Of a DNA stretch of 64,000 nt, positions 12,392-21,976 are shown in pieces (the stretch's first letter is position 1; each line of letters begins with the position of its first letter). The stretch covers positions 9,400,001-9,464,000 of the forward strand of contig JAJFZO010000094.1 in NCBI GenBank assembly GCA_021397835.1, in the 5' to 3' direction. A program made the position numbers and the translations under genes. This stretch comes from Moringa oleifera (Eukaryota; Streptophyta; Magnoliopsida; Brassicales; Moringaceae). The notes below the pieces were generated by a model. The model was not told the DNA's origin and searched no databases. It saw only the letters and a list, made by a program, of their open reading frames with translations.

Positions 12392-13343
12392 ATGGGATAT
12401 CCTATGTGGTCCTCCTCCTTACACACCCATCCCTGAAGAAGAGGTCATAGTGCAGAGACTAGCTAGCATGGATTGTTTTGTAGGTTGTTAAGACCATATG
12501 TCAGTTATCTCTTTGACTCGTTTTAATGGATTTTTATGGATTTTCGGATGATACTGTTTTCTGTTAATGTTGTCTCAAGCAATTTGGATAAAAGCCGTTG
12601 GTTGATTTTGATAATTTTATTTTTCTTCAATGACCTCTTCGAATTTATGCAGCTATTCTATTTTGTCATTAATAGTTATGTGAGTGTTCTTTAATAGATA
12701 AAATTCAGACTTGAAACACAATTGGGTACTGATTCTGTGGATTGATTTATATCTTTGAGGACATGTTTTGCAAACCGTGGGTCATTTTGCGTAGGTTACT
12801 TGTTTGAGGTGGAAGGGGGCCTGAGAATGGCTAGAGGGTGGACTATCTTTTAAGATGAAATTGCATAGGTGTTAAGATTTGGGTATTCTGCTGAGAAATG
12901 GCTCATGAAAACTGTCATCTACCAGTGAAACTTGTTCATTAGTGTTTCTGTATTAATTGAATTTGTAAATGGTATGGATGGACTTTGGTTGTGATTGGCC
13001 TTACTCTCAGCATTATTCTGAGAAGATGAGGTGCAGATGCAGGAACTAGGAACTAAAGAACCCAGGTACTCAATTGCCGAGTTTACTTTAACATAGAATT
13101 TCAATGACGCAAACATTGTGGTACAAACACTCCAAAGTAGCACTTGATCCTTGACATTGGTTGGCCTGGATTACACCTTTATCTGCTTTTCTAGTAATGA
13201 ATTGATGATATTCAGGAAAGTTCTTGATGAGTCATCATAAAATTGATTGATTGACATTGTTATTCATCTAAAAGAGACTTTTGATCTGCTTCCAAACAGT
13301 AAGCCACCAGAGTCTTCAGAGCCACCAGTTTGGGCCAAGATAA
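12392..13343. other. RPS2 3' flank and intergenic spacer
   Basis: Contains the 3' UTR of RPS2 and the spacer before PsbTn. No additional gene or repeat is seen. Confidence 0.5.
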
Positions 13344-13395
13344 AGGTACACGTGGCGGCGACCCATTTGCAGGATGCCTTGATGAGATAAGGAAA
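13344..13395 (+). promoter_or_regulatory. PsbTn promoter: G-box and I-box
   Basis: A G-box core CACGTGGC at 13349-13356 and an I-box GATAAGG at 13386-13392 lie 130-180 bases upstream of the start codon. G-box plus I-box is the classic light-responsive arrangement of nuclear photosynthesis genes. Binding factors are inferred, not shown. Confidence 0.6.
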
Positions 13396-13524
13396 TGGAT
13401 GACAGCCCTGTGCTTTGTTTCCTTCTTGACTTCTCCTACTCCAGCAACAATAAGCATACACGAGGAGCTTTGATACACAAACCAGCAGCGAGCAAAAGGA
13501 GTGAGTGACAACATAATTGCAGAG

Positions 13525-13854
13525 ATGGCCTCCGTGACCATGACAGCCTCTTTCCTTCCTGCAGGCTCAGCTTCCTCCACCATAACTAGACTTCCTTCCA
13601 CAACTGCCCGCAGAGGCCTCATTGTCGCCAAGGCCACAGACGAAAAGGCTAGCTTGGAGCTCAAGAAGGAGGTCAGAGAGGAGGGCAGCACTGCGAGAAG
13701 GGATCTGGTGTTTGCAGCTGCAGCTGCGGCTGCATGCTCCATAGCCAAGGTTGCCATGGCTGATGTTGAGCCGAAACGAGGGACCGAAGAAGCCAAGAAG
13801 AAGTACGCCCCTATTTGTGTCACAATGCCTACAGCTCGTGTGTGTCGCAAGTGA
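13525..13854 (+). CDS. PSBTN: Photosystem II 5 kDa protein, chloroplast (PsbTn)
   Basis: An intronless gene of 109 codons. Residues 1 to about 38 form a Ser/Thr-rich chloroplast transit peptide. A second, lumen-targeting signal follows: twin arginine in STARRD (residues 58-59), a hydrophobic alanine-rich stretch (61-77) and an AMA|D cleavage site after residue 79. The mature peptide is about 30 residues, with DVEPKRG at its start and a [10 protein letters not shown] core whose two cysteines (98 and 107) can form a disulphide. This is the nuclear-encoded T subunit on the lumenal side of photosystem II. The twin arginine suggests the Tat route. ATG 13525 was chosen because MASVTM starts the transit peptide; the upstream in-frame GTG is not a plausible plant start. 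A G-box and I-box upstream fit light regulation. Confidence 0.95.
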   Translation: MASVTMTASFLPAGSASSTITRLPSTTARRGLIVAKATDEKASLELKKEVREEGSTARRDLVFAAAAAAACSIAKVAMADVEPKRGTEEAKKKYAPICVTMPTARVCRK

Positions 13855-14994
13855 GAATATGATGTCTCTTGGTTTTATGTTCATTGTTCTGAGATTAATG
13901 TAAAAGTTTGTATGCACTCGAATCCTTTTCTGTTCAAGAATCCTGTTCATTCATATCTTATCCTCTTAAGAGCTTCACTGTTTACAGATATGCATCTACG
14001 TCTGTTTATTCAGGCAACACCTTTCAGTTTCTTGGAAACACTCTGAGATGAAGAAGCACATTCTAACACTGTATAAGCATGAAACATACACAAAATTCCT
14101 CATGGATTAAGATCCGAGCTACTGATAAGCTACTGATACTCTAGGTGGAGCCAGACAATGCCCAGACAATGCTCTAATTTGTATGAGCATGCACTCTAAA
14201 ACCGGGAAAATACTCTGCTCATAACAATTATGAGAAATACTGGGGAAATTCACCTGTAAAAGATGAATCCATATAACATTTCAAACTTACAATTAATAAC
14301 AGGACGCTGGCAAAAAGATGATTCCATATAAGATTTCAAAGTTAAAACCGGTAAAAAATAGGTTTATGAAGACTTCAATGTAAAATGTAGCAACATGCAG
14401 AACATGCATAAGCAGATGTTTGTATCGCTCTGTCAGTTTTCCTTGCCCAAGCCCGATGGGGATGAGGTTGAGCCTGAGCCTCCATCTCTCTGCAGCCATC
14501 CGTGGGATAACTGATAACCTATTTCTATGAAGAGCCAACTGATATGCTAATGCTAAGGAACCTTGGAGATAGCAGCCTCTGCTGATAACCTTTTCTGTGA
14601 AGAGCCAATTAATATGCTAATGCTGTGAACCTTGGAGATAGTGCCTCCTAATATATCCAAAACTGGATCCGGTCATCTGTCATCATATACATGTGTGCAT
14701 GTACATATGTATTTGCCTGCAAACCTGAAACAAGGAATTCAAGATTTTTAGTAAACATTTTGGATCCATTTTAAAAAATTGAACAGGGCTCTGAGCTGCA
14801 AGAGTGATGATTCCTGTACATTATAAATGAGATTCACAATCACTTTTTGTCACTGGTCACTGCTCTTTCACTACACTAAAACTGATGAGAGAATTTTAGA
14901 TATCAAGAAAGAATGGCAATGAAGTAGTCAGGCAGAATCAAAAGATGGCAATGAACGAAGTAAAACAGCATACTGAAAACACTTATTTAAGAAA
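13855..14994. other. Intergenic spacer between PsbTn and the Tudor-like gene
   Basis: No gene is seen. It contains the 71-base tandem duplication listed separately. From about 14,995 rightward the sequence is homologous to the 3' flank of the inverted copy near 24.5 kb. Confidence 0.5.
14511..14648. repeat. Tandem duplication, 71-base unit, two copies
   Basis: Copy 1 is 14511-14581 and copy 2 is 14582-14648. Both read CTGATAACC, then TGAAGAGCCAA, ATATGCTAATGCT, GAACCTTGGAGATAG and GCCTC. They differ at about ten positions. No function is evident. Confidence 0.85.
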
Positions 14995-15554
14995 CCTGAA
15001 AGAATATAAGAAACCTCTCTGTACATTTTTACATTTCCAATAAAGTCATAGACAGAGATCTATTTTATAACATATGGTGTCAATCAGAGCATATAGACGT
15101 GCAGAGAGAGGCAGATAAACAAGAAGAGAAAGATGAGGACCCTGCAAAATGAACTGTTTTCCATTTTTTAAATGCGTGGATGATAAATACGAAAACAGTT
15201 CTGCTATTATTTCTAGAATGACCAATCAGATATGCATGAAGCAGATTAATGAAGCATGGTCTGGGTACACCATGCAAAGGAGACATTTTAAGGGTATACG
15301 GCCCTTCGATTGCATACATATGAATAAGAAAATTAGTTTAGCAAAAAAGAAATGAAAATGCAAGGAAGCAGACATATAGAGATCACAAAACATGTTCTGC
15401 TCCATTGTAACAGTGTGACATCCTGTGCAGAAGAAGATGATATGATGTTTCATTTGTTATAAAGATTCCACAAAGAGACTAGGTAGTAGAGTGACTGTAT
15501 TTTGACTATAAAATGCACTTGCTAATCAGTTCCAGTCAGCTTTGAACGTTTTTG

Positions 15555-15842
15555 TTACTTCTTGCCTCCCTTCCTTCTAGGTACTTTGTTGCAAACTGAC
15601 TTTGCATGCTTTCTTGATGTGTTCCTCTCATGTTCAGCATTTTTTCTCCCCTGCTGAGCATCTGGGCTTTCTCCTAAGTTAGTTGGTGAAGTAGGCTGCA
15701 GATCAACAGTCAAGTCATCAACCTCCTTCACCTTTTCAGTTTTTTCAGCATGAATCACAATTTCCTCTGCAGCATGGCTCTCCCCATTACTTTCCTCGCT
15801 GTGAGATTTCCTCTGGCCAGTTACTACATCTTCAGAAGCCAT
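15555..15842 (-). pseudogene. Detached C-terminal tail of the Tudor-like gene
   Basis: An open frame of 95 codons from ATG 15842 to TAA 15555-15557. It is acidic then basic (ESNGESHAAEEIVIHAEK, in part; DLTVDLQPTSPTNLGESP; ending RRKGGKK). The inverted copy at 23.6-23.86 kb has homologous sequence directly following its own Tudor-gene body, so this is the ancestral C-terminus of the same protein. On the minus strand it is separated from the main ORF by a one-base shift near the 15940 stop and two in-frame stops. I found no intron that would remove all of them. It may be a dead tail inside the 3' UTR, or be translated separately; the first is more likely. Confidence 0.55.
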
Positions 15843-15939
15843 TTCCTTCTCCCCTGTTCTCAGCTTTTACACTTCATCTTCTGTCCCATCTTTGAAGCTG
15901 ATTTTGCTATTCTCAGCATTCAGCTAGGATGTCACAGCT

Positions 15940-17373
15940 TCAACTTCTATCTGAAAGTTCACATCTTCCATGCATTCTTTCTGCAAGAGCATGAAGATTG
16001 TCAGTCCCCTTCTGATATTTAATTTGTGCAGCTTCATTGACCTCTTTATCAACATCAATTGTGTACATTTTAACTTTGTCATGTGGTACACTTTCAGACT
16101 TAGAGCTCTTTTCTGCGGTTGTTCTGGTTCCTTTTTTCTTCAAACGCACATATGTTTTCACAAATTGGGTAATAGGTACATCTGTAGATTCATCTGCCAG
16201 GGTATGCTGGCTCTCCTTTTCAATGCAGCTGTCTGATCCCATCTTCCTGACCTCAGATTGGGCCTCCATTTCAGCAACTTGTGCTTCAAATTTCTCAATG
16301 CCTTTTGCAGCTATTTCTGAAAAGGGTTTAGATTTCTTATGCCCCTTTTCAGAACTGGCTTCCTCAGGCTCTTTTACATCAGAAACCTCATCAGCTATTA
16401 CCCCATCATTTCCTTCGTGACACTCTTTGAGGCCCGCTTCCGTGATTAAATCTTGTGCCTTCTCAACTTCAGAACCTCTTCTCTGTGATTTCCAGTTCAA
16501 CCTGCTGCCTGCCTTCTTTCCTGCCTTTCTCTTCTCTGGCTTATGATTTTTTGTCTCTTTTTCAATACCACCAGCCTTATCTGACTCTTCATTCATCTCA
16601 TCGACACTGCTCTTGCCACCATCTAGCTTCCTTGGCTTTGTTCTTGAAGAAGATTCAGTCTTCAATTTGAAATCTGCAGAAGGCAACACCTCGATTTCAA
16701 CCAGCTCATTATCCAAATCCAACCACTCCCTCTCACCATCATCATACAGAACTTGATGCAACTCTTGGTCTTTATCAAAAGCTTCAATTCGTCCAGTGAA
16801 CCACTTTCGTGAACCTGAACAGTAGACCTTAACCTTTTTGCCAACGATCCTGTTGTAGTCATCTTCTTCAAGTTCTACCATTCGAAAGACAGGCGTCTTT
16901 CTTGGCCGCAGCCTGCATGAAGGTTTGCATAGAGAAGACACGTATGCCTCAATCATTTCCTTGTCTGCACCCCTCTTTGGCTTTGGAGTACTTATGTACT
17001 CTTCATCCTCAACCTTCATCATTTCTTCCTTTCCAACTTCTCGTTCTTCAACAACGTTTACCCCATCCCTGCTGTGACTCTCTTTCAGCACAGAATTATC
17101 TACCTCAAACCACATCTTTACATTTTCCTCCCTTGAATCCTCTTCTCCCTCAACATTCTCAACCCTGCCTCCCGACTCACTAGTTTTTGTCTTAGATTTA
17201 TCTTTCTCAGATCTGTCACGAGTAACCTTCCTCAGCTCATTCTTCATATCCTTCAAACTCAGATCATCATCCTTTGCGGTTGCTTTGGATTTGATTTTGG
17301 GAATGCTTCCCTTCTGGGTTATATCTCTGGGTCTCTTCTGAGACCTGATCTGCTCAGGTGACTTATCAGCCAT
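15940..17373 (-). CDS. Tudor-like domain chromatin protein (PDS5-like Tudor)
   Basis: A single open exon of 477 codons from ATG 17373 (MADKSPEQIRSQKRPRD). The protein is highly charged and lysine/glutamate-rich, with basic nuclear-signal-like patches (SQKRPRD, KPKRGADK, KPEKRKAGKK). Around residues 177-228 lies a Tudor-type fold (VGKKVKVYCSGSRKWFTG, FDKDQELHQVLYDDG, EWLDLDNE). It resembles the Tudor domain at the C-terminus of plant PDS5-type cohesin cofactors, but no HEAT repeats are present here. It is probably a small nuclear Tudor/PWWP-superfamily protein, possibly a histone reader. A splice acceptor (TTTTTGTAG) just upstream at about 17,481 implies a non-coding first exon farther right, perhaps ending at a CAG|GTATCT donor near 19,727. 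The C-terminus is cut short relative to the ancestral frame. A decayed inverted paralogue lies at 22.06-23.87 kb. Confidence 0.75.
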   Translation of the reverse strand: MADKSPEQIRSQKRPRDITQKGSIPKIKSKATAKDDDLSLKDMKNELRKVTRDRSEKDKSKTKTSESGGRVENVEGEEDSREENVKMWFEVDNSVLKESHSRDGVNVVEEREVGKEEMMKVEDEEYISTPKPKRGADKEMIEAYVSSLCKPSCRLRPRKTPVFRMVELEEDDYNRIVGKKVKVYCSGSRKWFTGRIEAFDKDQELHQVLYDDGEREWLDLDNELVEIEVLPSADFKLKTESSSRTKPRKLDGGKSSVDEMNEESDKAGGIEKETKNHKPEKRKAGKKAGSRLNWKSQRRGSEVEKAQDLITEAGLKECHEGNDGVIADEVSDVKEPEEASSEKGHKKSKPFSEIAAKGIEKFEAQVAEMEAQSEVRKMGSDSCIEKESQHTLADESTDVPITQFVKTYVRLKKKGTRTTAEKSSKSESVPHDKVKMYTIDVDKEVNEAAQIKYQKGTDNLHALAERMHGRCELSDRS

Positions 17374-17480
17374 GCTTGAAAGTAAAATGCTTAAACCTGA
17401 AAGCTTTAAATGAATTAGTTATTATACTTCTTACAATGGGTGTCAGGTGGAATACAATCCTACAAAAATATCAGGTACTC

Positions 17481-20040
17481 AGAAAATGAACACCATTGAC
17501 ACAACAGAAGAAACTCTCAACTCCAACTGAGAACAAAGTACAGAAACTTAACAACCCCATTCATTGATTTCAAGAAGTGTGGCAAGGATCCAAGTACTAG
17601 GATCTAACTATATGTAACTTCATTAGGAGATAAGATTCCTAACTATATCTATCTAACTCCGTAAGTTGATCTACTCTAACCCTCTAGCAATGAAGAGAAA
17701 AACCCAGCTGGCACTGCAAAGGGACATAGAGACTTCCTTAATGGCTTTAAACTCCAGAATAGCAGCAGGGTACTTAAATAGCTAGCGGAATGCTTCTTGA
17801 TTATGCAATGGTAATTGAATAATGCAAGCGACATCATTGTTTCACAAAGAAGTCAAGCAGAAGTAGAAATCATCACATGGGCATGTCATGGAAAGAACAA
17901 TATCAATGAGTTTCAAGCAGGACGTCAGCAAGTGTTGCAGGGAAAAGAGAATGAAGGCTGCATGTAGTTCTGCTGATTGATTATGCAATGCATACATTTG
18001 ATCACAAAACAAACAGATGAAGGACAAAGCAAAATGAAAGAGAACATTCAATCAAGTCTCAGAACTTTAACCACCAAATCCATACATGACACGAATCATT
18101 ACCGGTATAAGCATACATGCGTGGAAGAGCAATTTTTTGAGGGGTTTTGAAGACTGCAGCTCCTCTACTTCTTTTGAAGCAACTCAAGTTATTAGAAAAT
18201 TAACCAAAATTCTCAACCCAATTTCATCAAAACTAACGAAGCAAAAGGCTGAGAAACCTTGAATCCTGATATCAAAAATTCGAAAAACTCAACTCATCAT
18301 GGTTGGACACTAACAAACAGAGTGGAAAAACAGGTGAGATTAAGTCATTCCAAAAACTTCTTTTTAAAACAAAAAAAAAAAAGAGAGAAAACATGATTGA
18401 CACTAACTTGGTTTAGATTTTTGATCACACAACAGTAAATTAGGTTGGGGCATCATATTCTAAATACTGCCCCTCTCTCTTTCTTATAAAGCCAGCATCT
18501 TCCCACCACATACATGATGAATTAGAGAAATTACCCCATGACATTCTCCCCCATCCAAATTGAAGATCTCCCTTGTCACAATGTACAACTCCTTGCCTAC
18601 TCAGGAGAAGAAGTTAATTGGTACCAGAGGCTTACACCTTTCAGTGGAAGCCCTTAGCGAGACATCAAATAATAAGTTGGGTTTGATTCTAAACTGCAAT
18701 ACCATTTATTAAAGGCTTTGGGAATTCAAGCAAAGAGACTAACCTGTTAGATGGGAGGACCTCTCTCCTTTACATCCGAGACACAATTTTTCCCCGTAAC
18801 TCTAACACTATTACAAGAGACCTAACAAAATGAAGAAAAGAAAAGCAAGAAGAAGGGCACTTCCAAGAGAATTCCAAAAGGCCAGATGGCCAACTGGTCT
18901 GCTAATATTGATAACCCCAAATTTGACCAACTAGATTGCTAATACTGATATCCCAATTGAGAACTGGAGAACAAGGAGCAGCTTTGGGACCCTAAATGTG
19001 AAGAATCAAAAGAAAATAAACCAGGAATTCTCAAGAGAATCCAGAACCCAAGAAAACCAAAAATTTGAATCTTGAAATCAAAAACTCGGAAAATTCATCA
19101 CAATCAAACCTTTAAAACCACATAGAATCCAAGTAGCACCCCTCTTCCCCCCAAATTTTGATCAGGTAATCCCATGGAAGGGGTTAGAATTGGGTATATG
19201 GGACTGTTAGAGAAACATTCACGTGTTTTTCCCTAGGCTTCTGCTTCAGCTGTCATACCAAATCTCTGAAAATCAATTTCAGAGAACAAAAGAACATCAA
19301 CCTAAAAGACCTCAAACAAAAGAATCACAGTTGAGAAGTGGCATGAAAGAACCAGAAATCATCACAAAACCCCAATTCATCACAATGTGAGATCATAAAC
19401 AACATCAATGTATAACAAATCACCAAGCAAAGTTTGATTAGAAGACACAGCACACACAGATATGAACAAAAACAGCAAAGGTCATGTAAAAGCTCTCAAA
19501 AGGAAGAAAGGCGCTAGAAAAAGATGGAGAATTACCAGAAACCAGAGCAGCAAACTAACAGAAACAGATAATCCTTAGATTTCAAAGAATGAGACTATGT
19601 AAAGACCCACAAATTTCAAGTACTTTTATAATGATGACTTAGGAAATTTCTCACAGAAGCGGACCTAGTCGACCACTATATAGTCAAAGAGGCAGTCAAA
19701 GAGAAGGTTCTCAGACCAGAGATACCTGCCGTTACTTGAACACCAAAAAGCACATAAGACAATGAAGCGAGAGGAGAACCTCGTGTTCTCAGAGAGATTT
19801 TCAGAATGTATGCTGTTATGAATAAATGCTGCGTTGGGCTTCAAAACTATGAGCTGGTAGGAAGCAAGCACAGCAGTGCAGGCCACGTCAGCTACCAAAA
19901 GGGGCGGGAACGCATTCAGGGAAAGATACGTGGCTGGCATTGGCTTGAGCATTTGTGACACGTAAGACTCCAACTTTTCTTTTCTTCTTTGATACACTGG
20001 CTCTGGTGCATGCCAGTTTGCATTGCCTTGACAGAGTTTA
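17481..20040. other. Probable 5'-UTR intron and promoter of the Tudor-like gene
   Basis: No convincing ORF is seen. On the minus strand this would be the leader intron, with a candidate donor at about 19,727 and the promoter to its right. A GGCGGGAA motif at 19903-19910 (E2F-like on the minus strand) lies in the candidate promoter. Around 18,480-18,800 is a segment of different texture that could be an old transposable-element remnant. Confidence 0.4.
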
Positions 20041-20600
20041 TGAGGAAAAAAACCCCAAGTTTTCCTTTTTCCTTTTCTCTAATGCATGCAATGCATCACT
20101 GAAGATAGCATTTGACTGCACCGTGTAGAATGAACTTTTCAAGAAAATGAAAACCAAAAACATCTCTGTCCTAGCAGAAACAATTTCTCCTGTTCCGCTT
20201 AAAAGACTAAACTTTTGCTTCCTGAGACACAACAACAACAATTCAAATGTGGTTTCTTTTCTCAGTTATGCACTGTAGTTTGATTAAACTGAAAAGACAC
20301 AGAAACAAAAATGATTTCATCTGGATTAAAAAAAACAACAAAGGTCACATGGTTTCTGCACCCACTTTTGACATGCTTGTGAATTCATTTATGGATTGTC
20401 TAGTTAGGACCTTACTAGATGGACGACCTGGGCTAGGTTGATCTTACTCATGCCTAAGCCGGGCCCATCACCTCATCCCAAAGATGGGCCCTTCAAGTTC
20501 AAGGTTGATCCCCTTCCACGTTGTTCTTTAGAAAGCTCTGCTCCGGAGAAATACAGACCCAAAACCATTAAACCGAGAGAGAGATGGAGAGAGGGAGAGA
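20041..20600. other. Spacer between the head-to-head gene copies
   Basis: No gene is seen. The stretch 20,440-20,520 holds GGGCCC-type motifs of the kind found in promoters of growth-related plant genes. Confidence 0.4.
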
Positions 20601-20603
20601 GAG

Positions 20604-20648
20604 TATAAAACTGATGCCAGACCCGTGACGCTGCCTGGTTTTCCCGCC
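20604..20648 (+). promoter_or_regulatory. TATA box and E2F site upstream of the decayed copy
   Basis: TATAAAA at 20604-20610 is followed by TTTTCCCGCC at 20639-20648, a full match to the plant E2F consensus TTTSSCGS. A likely donor CTCAG|GTAATG at 20759/20760 and the acceptor TTTTTTTGCAG ending at 21979 would make a leader intron of about 1.2 kb for the copy at 22064. Confidence 0.5.
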
Positions 20649-21976
20649 CTTCTTTGTGGCATACCCAGTGGCGTTTCCCCTTCGGGTTGAAATATTTGAA
20701 GGTTTTCCACTGTTGGTGTTTACTTGAACAGTAGATAGTCTCTATAGCAGCATCTCAGGTAATGGGTGTTATTGGCTTCTGGGTCTTTCTTTTCTTCTGT
20801 GTTGGGTTTTGGAAAAGTTCCATTCCTCTCTGACCCTAAGATAAAGTATTCTCTGTATTCTTATAATTCTGGTTTCTTTTATGGATTTATACCCTTAATG
20901 GTTCTTTTCCTAGGCTTATCTAGGTGAAAAATTCAAAACTTAGCACTCGGAGAAAGTTTTGTTAACTGAAAATAACTTTCTGAAAACTAATCAAAAATAT
21001 ATTTTCAGTATTATGCATGTCATAGTGAACACAAATCCAATCCACATCCAGCACTCTTATAAGGAACAATATATTGAAGAACCTAATTTCTTTGTTCTAA
21101 CGCCCTTTACCTGTTATGGTTGGATAGCTTATCTTAGTTTTGGGTTCCATTTAGATTCATGATCACTTATGTTATCTATTTAGGGTTAGACTGTTGAACC
21201 CTTTAGTTGTTCCCTATACTGAACAAGAATTTTTTTGAGAACTAATCACAAAACCAAATAACAAAAGAGTCAACATCTTTGAAATGCATGACATCGGAGA
21301 CATAAATCAATCTATATGTAGAACAACTGTAGAGTAATGAGTAAGAAGATGTGTTTGACTGTGTGTATTTGGCAAATGGATTTGTTGTTTGTGCACACAT
21401 TTGGAAGATTGAACTTCATATGTGAAATGTATCTGTACAAGACAGTGCATTCCCTGGCTACTAAACACCATCCTGATTAATCTAAATGCCCTGCTGCATC
21501 TGTTTAATCTGTTGCTTCAACTACCTTCCTCACATCTGATGTGAGGGGCAGTACGAGCTAGAGAAGGTTTGTTGTAAATGATAAGGTCTTAGAGGTAAAC
21601 CTGATCATTAGGGTGGGATGTGCTATGACAGTCATCTGTCCTTGGCTACATGAGTTCTATGGTCTAGGATCCCTTTCAAGTGCAAGTTGGACTTGTTTGA
21701 TCCTAGTCTGGTTCAGAAGCAGGGATTGCTGTTGACCAAATTTACTTGTATCCATCATCCAGTCAATCAATTAGCTGATGTATCCGCTGGATTAGGGCCG
21801 TCCTATGAAATTCTAGCAATTTGATTAGAATTCTACCAAGTAACTGGATCCTTCCCACACTAGACTGAATCAATGAATGGGGTCCTGGATAGTAAGACTT
21901 TGTTTCACGTTAGAGTTTGAAAGCATACCTTTGTTATGTTGTTGGTGTTCATCTTCTAAGCACCTGGTTTTTTTGC

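Larger units (their letters stand above)
14995..17480 (-). repeat. Inverted segmental duplication, arm 1
   Basis: On the minus strand this segment matches the plus strand at about 21,977-24,500 through the Tudor-like gene, its 3' flank (CAAGTGCATTTTATAGTC, TCTCCTTTGCATGGTG, GGTCATTCTAGAAATAAT) and down to AGAGAGGTT near 14,995-15,010. The upstream limit is the acceptor and 5'-UTR piece (GGATTG..TTCCACCTGA). Confidence 0.85.

Noticed and set aside
13260..13850. 196-codon open frame on the minus strand
   Set aside because: It lies antisense to PsbTn and mirrors its GC-rich codons; no family resemblance and no promoter or splice context of its own.
18618..18631. TTGGTACCAGAGGC, similar to the initiator-methionine primer site of LTR retrotransposons
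   Set aside because: No LTR pair, no polypurine tract and no gag/pol sequence is present nearby, and the preceding bases do not end in CA.
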